A program made the position numbers and the translations under genes. Shown here one piece after another: positions 42,487 through 51,369 of a stretch of DNA of 64,000 bases (position 1 is its first letter; the number at the start of each line of letters is the position of its first letter). This stretch comes from Bacteroidales bacterium (GTDB taxonomy: Bacteria > Bacteroidota > Bacteroidia > Bacteroidales > UBA3824). The stretch spans positions 124,001 to 188,000 of the forward strand of contig JAEDDH010000004.1 of the NCBI GenBank assembly GCA_016293845.1. The letters are read 5' to 3'. The notes below the pieces were generated by a model that saw nothing but the letters and a program-made list of their open reading frames with translations, was not told the DNA's origin and searched no databases.

Positions 42487-44616
42487 TTAAATTTCAGATT
42501 CCGGCGTACCTGGTGCTTTTTCGTAATCCCTTTGGTAAAGCGGGTTAAGATACTTGTCGGGAACAGTAGTAAGTGGTCGTATCAACAGAGTTTCTTTTGA
42601 TCCCTGCTGTTTCATTCTAAACTCAACGCGGCGGTTGTAAGCCTTGGATTCATCATCGTATTCGCCATTAATAATATTAAACGAAATCGGGTTTTCTTCG
42701 CCCAAACCATTAACAACCATTTGTTTAGGTTGAACACCATGCTGAAGCAGATAGTTGTAGACCACTTGTCCGCGTTTTTTCGACAATTTAAGGTTATATT
42801 CTGCACTACCTTTGGCATCGCAATAAGCTTTGATTTCTACAACGGCATCTCTATTGTTTTTCAAATACTTAGCAAGAGTATCAAGACTTGCATTCGGTTT
42901 CAGAGCCTTAGCATCGCCAAAGGGGAACGAAATATCTTCGATTTCGGCAAGACAATCGTACATCACACCATTTTCGTCGTAGAATTTACCAGCAATGTGC
43001 TCAGATTCTTCGGATGGCACACGAGGTTCGGGACAATTGTGTTCGGGGTCGAGCTGAATTGTCTTGTAAGTCATTTGAGCGGCAGCGTTAGAAGCAATGT
43101 CGAATGTTTCGGCATAAACCTGTTTGCCATCTACCGAAGCAGTAATGGTATAGTTGTGAGCGCGGCGGCCAATAAAGATATATTTGCCGGTAGATTTGTT
43201 GGGCAGAGCAGTATTTGTTATGCCAAGGCTATTATCACGAATGGTGATAAGGCTTTCGGGCACTTTGCCTTCGCACACACCAACAAAACCTGTTACAACG
43301 GTAAGCTCGGTTTCCATAACAGAGGGAAGACCCATTACATAAATATCAGACCTACCGATGCCATCTTTACGCTCAGATGCAAAATACGAACGTGCACTTG
43401 TAGGTGTAATAAAGAGGAATACATCGTCTTCGGCGGTATTAATGGGGAAACCTGCGTTTACTGCTCGCGACCAAGTGCCAAACTCGGTAGCATCGCTATA
43501 AAATATATCGTATCCGCCTAAACCTCTGTGCCCCTTGCTACTAAAATAGAGTTTTGAGTTGTCTGGCAAGATAAAAGGACCTTCTTCGTCTTCGGCAGTG
43601 TTAACAGCATCGCCAAGGTTTGTTGCCACACCCCACGTTCCATCGGGCTGACGTTGCGATACATAAATATCATATCCGCCATATCCTCCGGGACGGTCGC
43701 TTGCAAAATACAACCTTTGACCATCGGTAGATATACATGCACCAGTTTCGCGGTATTTGGTATTGATGTTTTCGTTGAGTGGAATAGGCTCTGTCCAATC
43801 ATCGCCATTAAATTTCGACAGCAACAGAGTTCCATTATCATCTTCGCGATAGATATAAAGTTCAGAACCATCGTACGATAGCGACACAGTAGCCTCATGC
43901 TCAACTGTATTGATTTTATCGTTGAGCGGCTCGGGTGCCGACCATGTGCCAGTTTCTAATTTGCGCGACATGTAGATGTTTTCATCGTATTGGTCGTCGG
44001 CTTCAATCTCGTGACCTTTGTAGGGACGGCGCGAAGTAAACAGCAACATCGATTCGTCGGCGGTAAGCACGGGGCTGTGGTCTGAGAACTCACTATTAAC
44101 AATAGCTCCAAGATTCTGCACCTGTATTTCCACGGGATGACTTTTCATTTCGTTGGTAAGGTTGCAGAGGTCGATTTCTTTGTCGATAATTTCAAGAAAT
44201 CTTTTGTTAGAAACGCTGCGTCTTAGTTTTTCGAGAGTGCTAAGTGCTTGGTCGATAGAATCATTAACGCGATAGGCACGTCCAAGATAAAATTCAGTTT
44301 CGATACCTTGAGTACCCTTGCGCTGTTTTGGTTTGTAGGTGCTGTATGCTTTTTTAAACTCGCTTATCGAAGAATCTTTTTTAGCAGAAGTGTTGAGGTA
44401 ACAGAAACCGAGTTGAAAATGGTAAAGGCCATTGTCGGGCTCCATCTCAATCATTTTTTTATAGAGCGAAATTGCCGACGAAAAGTCTTCGTTAAACACC
44501 ATTGATTCGGCCATTCCAATGTTAATATCGTCTTGGGCAGACGCTGTTTTGGTTAAACATAAAGAGCCTGCAAATACCGCAATCACAACGATAAATGAAA
44601 AAAATGTTTTTTTCAT
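42487..44616 (-). CDS. PorE-like TPR/beta-propeller/OmpA protein
   Basis: About 709 residues from MKKTFFSFIVVIAVF with a signal peptide ending at ASAQ (ATG at 44616; another at 44628). Order of domains: a TPR-like helical part (FQLGFCYLNTSAKKDSSISE), a WD40/PD40-type beta-propeller with repeated DESMLLFTSRRP, GQRLYFASDRPGGYGGYDIY and NSKLYFSSKGHRGLGGYDIF, a carboxypeptidase-regulatory-like domain (about 465-540), and an OmpA C-terminal peptidoglycan-binding domain (AYCDAKGSAEYNLKLSKKRG). This order matches PorE of the type IX secretion system, which anchors the PorP/PorK/PorN complex to peptidoglycan. Similar Bacteroidetes OmpA-propeller proteins have other roles, so the assignment is by architecture only. 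Confidence 0.85.
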   Translation of the reverse strand: MKKTFFSFIVVIAVFAGSLCLTKTASAQDDINIGMAESMVFNEDFSSAISLYKKMIEMEPDNGLYHFQLGFCYLNTSAKKDSSISEFKKAYSTYKPKQRKGTQGIETEFYLGRAYRVNDSIDQALSTLEKLRRSVSNKRFLEIIDKEIDLCNLTNEMKSHPVEIQVQNLGAIVNSEFSDHSPVLTADESMLLFTSRRPYKGHEIEADDQYDENIYMSRKLETGTWSAPEPLNDKINTVEHEATVSLSYDGSELYIYREDDNGTLLLSKFNGDDWTEPIPLNENINTKYRETGACISTDGQRLYFASDRPGGYGGYDIYVSQRQPDGTWGVATNLGDAVNTAEDEEGPFILPDNSKLYFSSKGHRGLGGYDIFYSDATEFGTWSRAVNAGFPINTAEDDVFLFITPTSARSYFASERKDGIGRSDIYVMGLPSVMETELTVVTGFVGVCEGKVPESLITIRDNSLGITNTALPNKSTGKYIFIGRRAHNYTITASVDGKQVYAETFDIASNAAAQMTYKTIQLDPEHNCPEPRVPSEESEHIAGKFYDENGVMYDCLAEIEDISFPFGDAKALKPNASLDTLAKYLKNNRDAVVEIKAYCDAKGSAEYNLKLSKKRGQVVYNYLLQHGVQPKQMVVNGLGEENPISFNIINGEYDDESKAYNRRVEFRMKQQGSKETLLIRPLTTVPDKYLNPLYQRDYEKAPGTPESEI

Positions 44617-44655
44617 ACTGTCAAACATTAGAATGTTATGTAATTTATTTTGCTA

Positions 44656-44663
44656 CAAATTTA
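44656..44663 (-). promoter_or_regulatory. -7 element of the PorE-like gene
   Basis: The minus strand reads TAAATTTG, about 40 bases before the start at 44616. Confidence 0.5.
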
Positions 44664-44688
44664 TTAATTTTCTGTTACCTCAAAAAAT

Positions 44689-45840
44689 TTATTCAAAAAA
44701 ATATGCCTTTGCCAAATCTCTCAGATTGTAGCGCGAAGCCATAATTTCGCCGTATGCTCCCGCCGAACGGAAAGCAATTAAGTCGCCACGTTGAGTAACG
44801 GGCAGCTTGTAGCCCTGAGCAAATACGTCGGTAGATTCGCAAATAGGGCCTACCACATCGTAAGTTTCGGTTTCGTTTGAAGGCGAAGTTATATTTTCGA
44901 TTTTGTGATACGAACCGTAAAGAGCAGGACGAATCAAGTCGTTGAATCCAGCGTCTACAATTGCAAACGTGGTTTTGCTTGCCGGCTTGGTATACAAAGT
45001 ACGGGCAATCATTGTGCCACATTGCGCAACCACAGCTCTACCAAACTCAAAATGAACTTTTTGACCTTCGCGAACGTCAAGATTTTGATGAATTGTATCT
45101 AACAAGTTTTCAAAATCGGGAATCGGATTTTGGTCGGGATTGTAATAATCAACGCCAAGACCGCCTCCGAGATTGATTTCGGGCAAATTGAGACCCAACA
45201 ATTGCAATTTTTGCTGCATTTCGTTGCTGCGTTGGCACAAAAGGCGATAAGGTTCTAAATCGAGAATTTGCGAACCAATATGGAAATGAATACCCACAAG
45301 GTTGATATTTTTTAGCACCATAACCTCTTTAACCACATCTTCTAAATAGTTGAAGTTGATACCAAATTTGCTGTCTTCCAAGCCAGTGTTGATACATTTA
45401 TTGGTGTGGGCATCGATACCGGGATTGAGTCGCAATGCAATACGAGCGATTTTGCCACTTTGCGAAGCCAACTGATTGATTACCTGAATTTCTTGTATAG
45501 ATTCGCAGTTGAAACAAAAAATATCGTGTGCAAGAGCATCGTTGATCTCCTTGTCGGATTTTCCGACACCGGCAAACACTACTTTTGACGGGCTAAAACC
45601 ACATTCAATAGCCTTGAGAACCTCGTTGCCGCTAACGCAGTCGGCTCCAAAGCCATATTCGCAAATGGTTTTTAAAATTTCAGGATTAGCATTGGCTTTT
45701 ACAGCATAATGAATTTTGTAGCCATATTTGCTTGCCGCCTTCAACAGTGTGTCGAGCGTGCGGCGCAATAGCGACAAATCATAATAATAAAAAGGTGTGG
45801 GAGTAGTTTCAAACTTTGAAATTAATTCTTTGGTAAACAT
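44689..45840 (-). CDS. lysA: Diaminopimelate decarboxylase
   Basis: 383 residues, full length. This PLP enzyme decarboxylates meso-diaminopimelate to lysine, the last step of lysine synthesis. Motifs: TPTPFYYYDL, the PLP-lysine in HYAVKANANPE (Lys48), GADCVSGNEVLKAIE, GIHFHIGSQI, EINLGGGLGVDY, FEFGRAVVAQCG and the active-site GPICESTDVF. It is shorter than many LysA proteins but complete, as is usual in Bacteroidetes. A TATTTTTG -7 box lies upstream (45885-45892, minus strand). Confidence 0.96.
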   Translation of the reverse strand: MFTKELISKFETTPTPFYYYDLSLLRRTLDTLLKAASKYGYKIHYAVKANANPEILKTICEYGFGADCVSGNEVLKAIECGFSPSKVVFAGVGKSDKEINDALAHDIFCFNCESIQEIQVINQLASQSGKIARIALRLNPGIDAHTNKCINTGLEDSKFGINFNYLEDVVKEVMVLKNINLVGIHFHIGSQILDLEPYRLLCQRSNEMQQKLQLLGLNLPEINLGGGLGVDYYNPDQNPIPDFENLLDTIHQNLDVREGQKVHFEFGRAVVAQCGTMIARTLYTKPASKTTFAIVDAGFNDLIRPALYGSYHKIENITSPSNETETYDVVGPICESTDVFAQGYKLPVTQRGDLIAFRSAGAYGEIMASRYNLRDLAKAYFFE

Positions 45841-45884
45841 AATCAGTGTGTTAATAAAAAAAATGCTACATAATTTTTCGGGTT

Positions 45885-45892
45885 CAAAAATA
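45885..45892 (-). promoter_or_regulatory. -7 element of lysA
   Basis: The minus strand reads TATTTTTG (TAnnTTTG), 45 bases before the lysA start. Confidence 0.45.
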
Positions 45893-46029
45893 CGTTTTCA
45901 ATTTTTTTCTGCAAAATTTTTTGTAAAATAATATATATATTAAACAATTTGTTAATTTTGTAACAAAACAAAGCAAGATAAAACTCTGCTCAAAACGGCA
46001 AGATGTTTGTTTTTATCTAATATATTTGC

Positions 46030-46037
46030 TACCTTTG
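46030..46037 (+). promoter_or_regulatory. -7 element of the sensory operon
   Basis: TACCTTTG, a perfect TAnnTTTG box, lies 42 bases before the ATG at 46079. A second match, TAATTTTG, is at 45953-45960. Confidence 0.65.
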
Positions 46038-46078
46038 TAATTGCAAATGATTAATATTAAGAAATAAAAAACGGCAAA

Positions 46079-47983
46079 ATGAACACACCCGAACAGCTAT
46101 CGGTAAAATTTAAATTCAGAATAATGCTCATCTGTTTTGCGGCATACGCCGTACTTACAGGACTGTCGTTTATATATCTGACTATCCACTACAACCAAAT
46201 AGACGCAAGCTATCAAACCGAAACCACGATAAAAAACGAACTTGGCGAAATCCGTAACCTTCAATACGAACTCTTTGGTCTTTACTCATCCACCCGAAAC
46301 AAAGAGAAAGAAGATACGCTTATGTCGGAAATCAACAAGTTGTGCGCTCGTATCGACAAAGGAATCAACACATTATCAGAAGTAGAGCCCGAGCTCAACC
46401 GCAAAACCGTTCAATCAATATCCATACTGCGCGAAGAGTTCGACAACTACCAAAGCAAAATTAAAGAAATAGCCAAAACCAAAGAAGACATCAACGCCCT
46501 CATTGAAGACGCAGGCCGCCTCAATACCGACCGCAACACTGTGCGCAAAACCCTATTCCAGTTTACTCTCGCAGGCATGAGCAAAATGTTTGACGAAGCT
46601 TGCAAAAACGAAAAAGCATTCTTAGACAACAGCAGCATAGAGTATTACGAAAAATTCAACAAGCAAATCGATGGCATCAACAATATTCTAAAATCTACCA
46701 ACACAAGCAATATTTTGATAAAGTATCAGATGTCGAAACTGATGGATCAATTGTCGGAATATCGAATGACATTTAACCTTGTGTTTTCTAAACAGTTGCT
46801 ACTCGGTCTTAACAACAACGACGGATTCAAAGGTGAAGCTGTGGCTCAAGTAAAAACCATGCAAAACGATATCGACGAGCTGATTTTAGAATCCGACATT
46901 CTGCGTGCCGAAAAAAAGAAAAAAACCAACACTATAGTAGCTGTGGTGCAGATTTCGGTTATCATAATTGGCTTAACATTCTTCTTGATACTATTCTCGT
47001 CGGTAAACCACCCGATAGAAAAGATGAACGGCTATCTCGAAAAAATGCTAAAAGGCGACCTCACTCCGCCCAACATCAACGAAAACAGCAACAGCGAAAT
47101 GAACGTGATGGCTAAAAAATTAGCCCTGTTTATCAACAATTTGAAACAAAAGCAGCTCTTTACCCAAGATATTGGCAGCGGCGACACCCAAAAAGAGTTA
47201 CCACTGCTAAGCGAAAACGACGAACTTGGAATTTCGCTCATCAACATGAAGAAAAATCTTGAAGAGCTATACGAATCGTATAAAAAACGCCGCGAAGCCG
47301 ACGAAATTCAAGACAAAATCAACATCGGACTTGCCGAGTTTGGCGACATTCTGCGCAAAAACAACAACAATATCGACACTCTCTGCGACGAAACCACTCG
47401 CAACCTTATACACTATATGGCAGCCAATTACGCAGCCATGTATATCTATGTGGACGACAATCCTACCGACATTCACCTCGAAATGAAAGCCACATACGCC
47501 GCCGACCACAAAAAATTTGTTCAGAAAAAAATCAGCCTCTACGAAGGCATTGTGGGAACATGCGCAGTGGAAAAAAATATTCAAATAATCGACGATATTC
47601 CTGCCGATTACATAAAAATTGGCTCGGGGTTTGGATTTACAAAACCAGGACACCTTATTGTAGTGCCCCTTATGCTCAAAGACGAAATTTATGGTATTAT
47701 CGAACTCTGCCGCACCGACAAGTTTGAAGATTACCGCATTAAATTTATCGAGCACCTTGCCGAAGATATTGCAAGCACTATCTCGTATGTAAAAGAAAAC
47801 GCCAAAAACCTCTTTAAACTACACGAGGAAGGCAAACGTCTCGACGATTATTCGCAACGGATTCAAAAACTTGAAAAAGAAAACGCTGCTCAAAACGCCG
47901 AAATCAAAAAATACAAAAAAGAGATTGAAAAGTTGAAAAGAGAAAACGAAAAACTCACCGACCAACAAATTTTAAACCAGTAG
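46079..47983 (+). CDS. Membrane sensor with helical periplasmic domain, HAMP and GAF, no output domain
   Basis: 634 residues. Helix 15-36, an all-helical extracytoplasmic domain (40-280, heptad-rich, resembling four-helix-bundle sensors), helix 285-308, HAMP (309-360), a linker, and a GAF domain (about 420-575; YAAMYIYVDDNP, YEGIVGTCAVEKN, GHLIVVPLMLKDEIYGIIEL). A coiled coil closes the protein (575-630, many E/K heptads). There is no kinase, cyclase, phosphatase or DNA-binding domain, so it must signal by contact. It is first of four co-directional genes; the next starts 15 bases later. Confidence 0.88.
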   Translation: MNTPEQLSVKFKFRIMLICFAAYAVLTGLSFIYLTIHYNQIDASYQTETTIKNELGEIRNLQYELFGLYSSTRNKEKEDTLMSEINKLCARIDKGINTLSEVEPELNRKTVQSISILREEFDNYQSKIKEIAKTKEDINALIEDAGRLNTDRNTVRKTLFQFTLAGMSKMFDEACKNEKAFLDNSSIEYYEKFNKQIDGINNILKSTNTSNILIKYQMSKLMDQLSEYRMTFNLVFSKQLLLGLNNNDGFKGEAVAQVKTMQNDIDELILESDILRAEKKKKTNTIVAVVQISVIIIGLTFFLILFSSVNHPIEKMNGYLEKMLKGDLTPPNINENSNSEMNVMAKKLALFINNLKQKQLFTQDIGSGDTQKELPLLSENDELGISLINMKKNLEELYESYKKRREADEIQDKINIGLAEFGDILRKNNNNIDTLCDETTRNLIHYMAANYAAMYIYVDDNPTDIHLEMKATYAADHKKFVQKKISLYEGIVGTCAVEKNIQIIDDIPADYIKIGSGFGFTKPGHLIVVPLMLKDEIYGIIELCRTDKFEDYRIKFIEHLAEDIASTISYVKENAKNLFKLHEEGKRLDDYSQRIQKLEKENAAQNAEIKKYKKEIEKLKRENEKLTDQQILNQ

Positions 47984-47998
47984 CAAACCACACCAACA

Positions 47999-50683
47999 AT
48001 GGAAAACGACAAAACAAGGAGTCACAAACTAAACACTATTAGATGGAAAGTCGTAATGTCGGCATCGATTGCCGCTATACTGCTGTGCGCCGCTGTGTTG
48101 TTTGTATTTCACAAAGTTGTAGACCAAAAGCTGTCGGATTACAGTCGACAAAAAAGCAATATCACCACCGATAAATATACTGTGTTTTTTGAAAAACAAC
48201 TTAACACCACAATATTCAACCTCAACGCTCAAGCCAATGCTCTTTCGGCTCTTATTCAGCAGACTGGAAATGCAGCAAGAGACATTTCGGTGAGCACTCT
48301 GTCGTTGTATCTACAAAAAGATCAGACCATAAAATCTATTTTTATAATTTCCGAGCCATATATTCTCACCAATAGCGACAGCCTGTTGGTAAACACAAAT
48401 CCCGGATTTCCTATTGGATGGTATGGCAAAATTACACGTCACGAAAACACCGACACTCCCGAAATCACCAACGATTTACTCGCCACATCCACAGAGGTTT
48501 ACGACCTTTATCGCGATACCAAGCACGACCTTGCGTCAAAAATTCTCGCTCTCGACATCGACGGTGAAATCACAAACACGTTAGTATGCCTTATTCCGTT
48601 TTTTCACAAAGATAAATTTGCCGGTGTAATTGGTGCCGACATCGACCTAAAATATTATCGAAACATACTCGACGAGCTGATTCCATCAGACCAATACGTA
48701 ATTATCGCCGACAAAAACGGCAAAATATTCTACTCGCGCAAAAAAGAATTTCAAAACCACTATATAACAGAAACTCTGCGTTTTACCGAGGAACAATACA
48801 ATATTATGGAAAAAACCAGCGAAAATCTTTCTGCCGATATTGAAACCAACCTTGCCGAAAACGACAACCAAAGCGTTTATATTCACAACAAACGCATCTC
48901 GATACCGTCCACCAACGATTTTTTTGCGCAAATTACTATCACCCCATCCATATCGCTCAAAACCGACCAATTAAAAGCAGAAGGTTCGGCGGTAATAATT
49001 TCGTTGTTGCTGCTCACTATCTTTATTATAGCAGTAATAATTATTTCGGGATACATAACCAAACCCCTCACCGCTCTCCGCGATATTGTTAAACAAATAG
49101 CCGGAGGAAATTTTGAAATAGAGACATGGTCAAACTCTCAAGCATTGCACACAACCGAATTTGATTCGATATTGCGGTCGCTCCACTGGCTCACCAACTC
49201 ACTAAAACAAACTGCCGAATTTGCATCCGACATTCGTGATGGCAACTTAGACGCAGAATATAAGGTATCTATAAAAAATAATGCTATAGGCACAGCCCTT
49301 GTTTCGATGCGCGACAGTATGATAGAGACTCGCGAAAAAGAACAAAAACGTATTGCCGAAGAAAAACGCACCCAGTGGGCTACCGAAGGTCACTCTATAT
49401 TTAGTGATATTCTGCGAAACAGCGTTTCAGACATTCACAAGCTTAGCAACGCCGTTATCGACAACCTTGTACCTTATATTAATGTAAACCAAGGCGGTAT
49501 CTTTATCCGCACCAAAGACCCCAACGATCAAGAAAAAGAAATACTTGAACTATATGGAGTGTTTGCATTTGGACACGAGAGGTTTCACAAGCGCACCTTG
49601 CAGTTAGACGAAGGTCTTATAGGTGCCTGTGCAATGGAAAAACACACTATTGTGCTCAACAATGTGCCCGACAACTATGCTGACATCAGTTCGGGACTTG
49701 GCAAGGCTAAGCCCAAAGCCATAATGTTTGTACCCCTTGTCTACAACGATACTCTTTATGGTGTAATGGAATTTGCATCGTTTAAAGAATTTGAACAATA
49801 TCAAATATCATTTGTGGAGCGTATTTCTGAAAACGTGGCTTCGACCATTGCCAACGCAAAAATCAACGAACAGACAGCCGAGCTGCTTCAACAGTCGCGT
49901 CTGCAATCAAAACAGATGGAAGAAAAAGAAGCCAACCTCCGCAGCGAAATCGAAACCCTTACAAGTCTTGTAGAAACATCTCAATACGAACTATCGCAAA
50001 TAGAAAAAACTCAATATGCCCTCAACCGCACCATTATGAGCGCAGTATTTAGTATCAAAGGCGAAACTCTCGATGCCAACCGAAAATTCTGTTTACGTTA
50101 CACATTGGATGTCAACGATATAAAGCGCAAAAACATCTACGAAATTTTGCAATTGACCCTTGCTAAATACGATGACTTTAAGCGTGTTTGGGACAGCGTT
50201 AAGCAGGGCAGCACCGAAACCTACGTTTCTGAATTTAAAATCAACAATTCGATTCGTAAGATCAAAAACATACTTGTGCCCATCTACAATTCTGACAACT
50301 CAGTAGAAAAAATACTCTGCCTTGCATTCGACGTTACCACACAGCTCAACACCGAAGAAGAACTCGCCAAAATACAAAAGCAATACACATCGGTAAGCGA
50401 AGAATCTAAAAACATGAAAAAAAAGATCAAGCAGTTTACCGAAGATATCGAACAGCTTAACCGCGAACTTACTGATTCTAAGCGTCAGAATGTAGAAAAC
50501 CGTCAAAAATTTGACAAGGCATCTGCGTCAGAAGCATTCTTCAAGCGCGAACTCGAAAAACGCATCACCAAGTTCCGCAAAATTGAAGCTAACCTCAAAA
50601 CCAAAGTTAAAAACCTTGAAACTCAATTAGAAAGCTACACCAAAAACAACAACGACGAAAACAATAAGAATATCACTCAATAA
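47999..50683 (+). CDS. Membrane sensor with Cache, HAMP, GAF and PAS-like domains, no output domain
   Basis: 894 residues. Helix 17-38, a double-Cache-like domain (45-325; KFAGVIGADIDLKYYRNIL), helix 329-352, HAMP (353-405), GAF (about 470-620; LDEGLIGACAMEKH, AIMFVPLVYNDTLYGVMEF), a coiled linker, a PAS-like domain (670-785; KNILVPIYNSDNSVEKIL) and a long C-terminal coiled coil (785-885). The GAF domain clearly resembles that of the upstream gene, suggesting duplication. Again no catalytic output is present. The stop codon overlaps the start of the next gene (TAATG), so translation is probably coupled. Confidence 0.9.
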   Translation: MENDKTRSHKLNTIRWKVVMSASIAAILLCAAVLFVFHKVVDQKLSDYSRQKSNITTDKYTVFFEKQLNTTIFNLNAQANALSALIQQTGNAARDISVSTLSLYLQKDQTIKSIFIISEPYILTNSDSLLVNTNPGFPIGWYGKITRHENTDTPEITNDLLATSTEVYDLYRDTKHDLASKILALDIDGEITNTLVCLIPFFHKDKFAGVIGADIDLKYYRNILDELIPSDQYVIIADKNGKIFYSRKKEFQNHYITETLRFTEEQYNIMEKTSENLSADIETNLAENDNQSVYIHNKRISIPSTNDFFAQITITPSISLKTDQLKAEGSAVIISLLLLTIFIIAVIIISGYITKPLTALRDIVKQIAGGNFEIETWSNSQALHTTEFDSILRSLHWLTNSLKQTAEFASDIRDGNLDAEYKVSIKNNAIGTALVSMRDSMIETREKEQKRIAEEKRTQWATEGHSIFSDILRNSVSDIHKLSNAVIDNLVPYINVNQGGIFIRTKDPNDQEKEILELYGVFAFGHERFHKRTLQLDEGLIGACAMEKHTIVLNNVPDNYADISSGLGKAKPKAIMFVPLVYNDTLYGVMEFASFKEFEQYQISFVERISENVASTIANAKINEQTAELLQQSRLQSKQMEEKEANLRSEIETLTSLVETSQYELSQIEKTQYALNRTIMSAVFSIKGETLDANRKFCLRYTLDVNDIKRKNIYEILQLTLAKYDDFKRVWDSVKQGSTETYVSEFKINNSIRKIKNILVPIYNSDNSVEKILCLAFDVTTQLNTEEELAKIQKQYTSVSEESKNMKKKIKQFTEDIEQLNRELTDSKRQNVENRQKFDKASASEAFFKRELEKRITKFRKIEANLKTKVKNLETQLESYTKNNNDENNKNITQ

Positions 50684-51369
50684 TGAAAAAAATATTTTTC
50701 TATATTATCATTGTAACGCTCAGTATACTACCAAATATTACAAAGGCGCAAACATTCGACTATCAGAACATTCTGAAGTTTGCCCACTATGTATATTGGC
50801 CGGAGCTCCAACAAGGCACAGGTCTTAGACTTGCCATATCTAAAAAACTTGTAGAACTACTCAGCGGCAAAATGTGGGTAGAAAGCGAAGAAGGCAAAGG
50901 CAGCACATTCTTCTTTACCCTTCCTTACGACCCCGAGCTCAACACAGCCGACAAATACGGAGCATCAGGCTCGTCGGACGATGCCGAAGTTACCCTCAAT
51001 GGTAAAAAAATAATGGTGGCCGAAGACGAAGAAATAAACCGTATGCTAATGAACGAAATTCTTGCCGAAACAGGCGCAGAGATAATTTGGGCAGAAGACG
51101 GCGGACAAGCTGTGGAAATAGCAAACAGCAGAACAGACATCGACCTGATACTCATGGATATAAAGAAGCCTGTGATGGACGGTTACGAAGCCACACGTGC
51201 CATTCGTGAGTTCAACAAAGATATTATTATTATAGCGCAAACCGCCTACGCCCTTAGCGACGAAAAAGAAAAAACCATTAAGGCAGGTTGCAACTACTAT
51301 CTTACCAAACCGCTCAACATCAGCCTTTTGATGAAAGTGCTTGGCGGATTCTTAAAAAAGAAGAGTTGA
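50683..51369 (+). CDS. Hybrid histidine kinase reduced to signal peptide, kinase tail and receiver domain
   Basis: 228 residues. A signal peptide (1-22, ending TKAQ) leads into FDYQNILKFAHYVYWP, which resembles the start of a YfiR-like (DUF4154) domain. It then joins abruptly to the last piece of an HATPase (GTGLRLAISKKLVELL, with the G2 glycine box altered at the third Gly) and a complete receiver domain (109-225; acidic EDEE, phospho-acceptor Asp159 in LILMDIKKPVMDG, Thr187, Lys209). The dimerisation/His domain and most of the ATP-binding domain are gone, so it cannot autophosphorylate. An in-frame internal deletion of a longer hybrid kinase explains it. If the leader exports it, the receiver would be in the wrong compartment. 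Confidence 0.8.
   Translation: MKKIFFYIIIVTLSILPNITKAQTFDYQNILKFAHYVYWPELQQGTGLRLAISKKLVELLSGKMWVESEEGKGSTFFFTLPYDPELNTADKYGASGSSDDAEVTLNGKKIMVAEDEEINRMLMNEILAETGAEIIWAEDGGQAVEIANSRTDIDLILMDIKKPVMDGYEATRAIREFNKDIIIIAQTAYALSDEKEKTIKAGCNYYLTKPLNISLLMKVLGGFLKKKS

Noticed and set aside
42721..43521. 266-codon plus-strand frame
   Set aside because: It is antisense to the PorE-like gene and arises from its codon pattern; it has no promoter and no domain.
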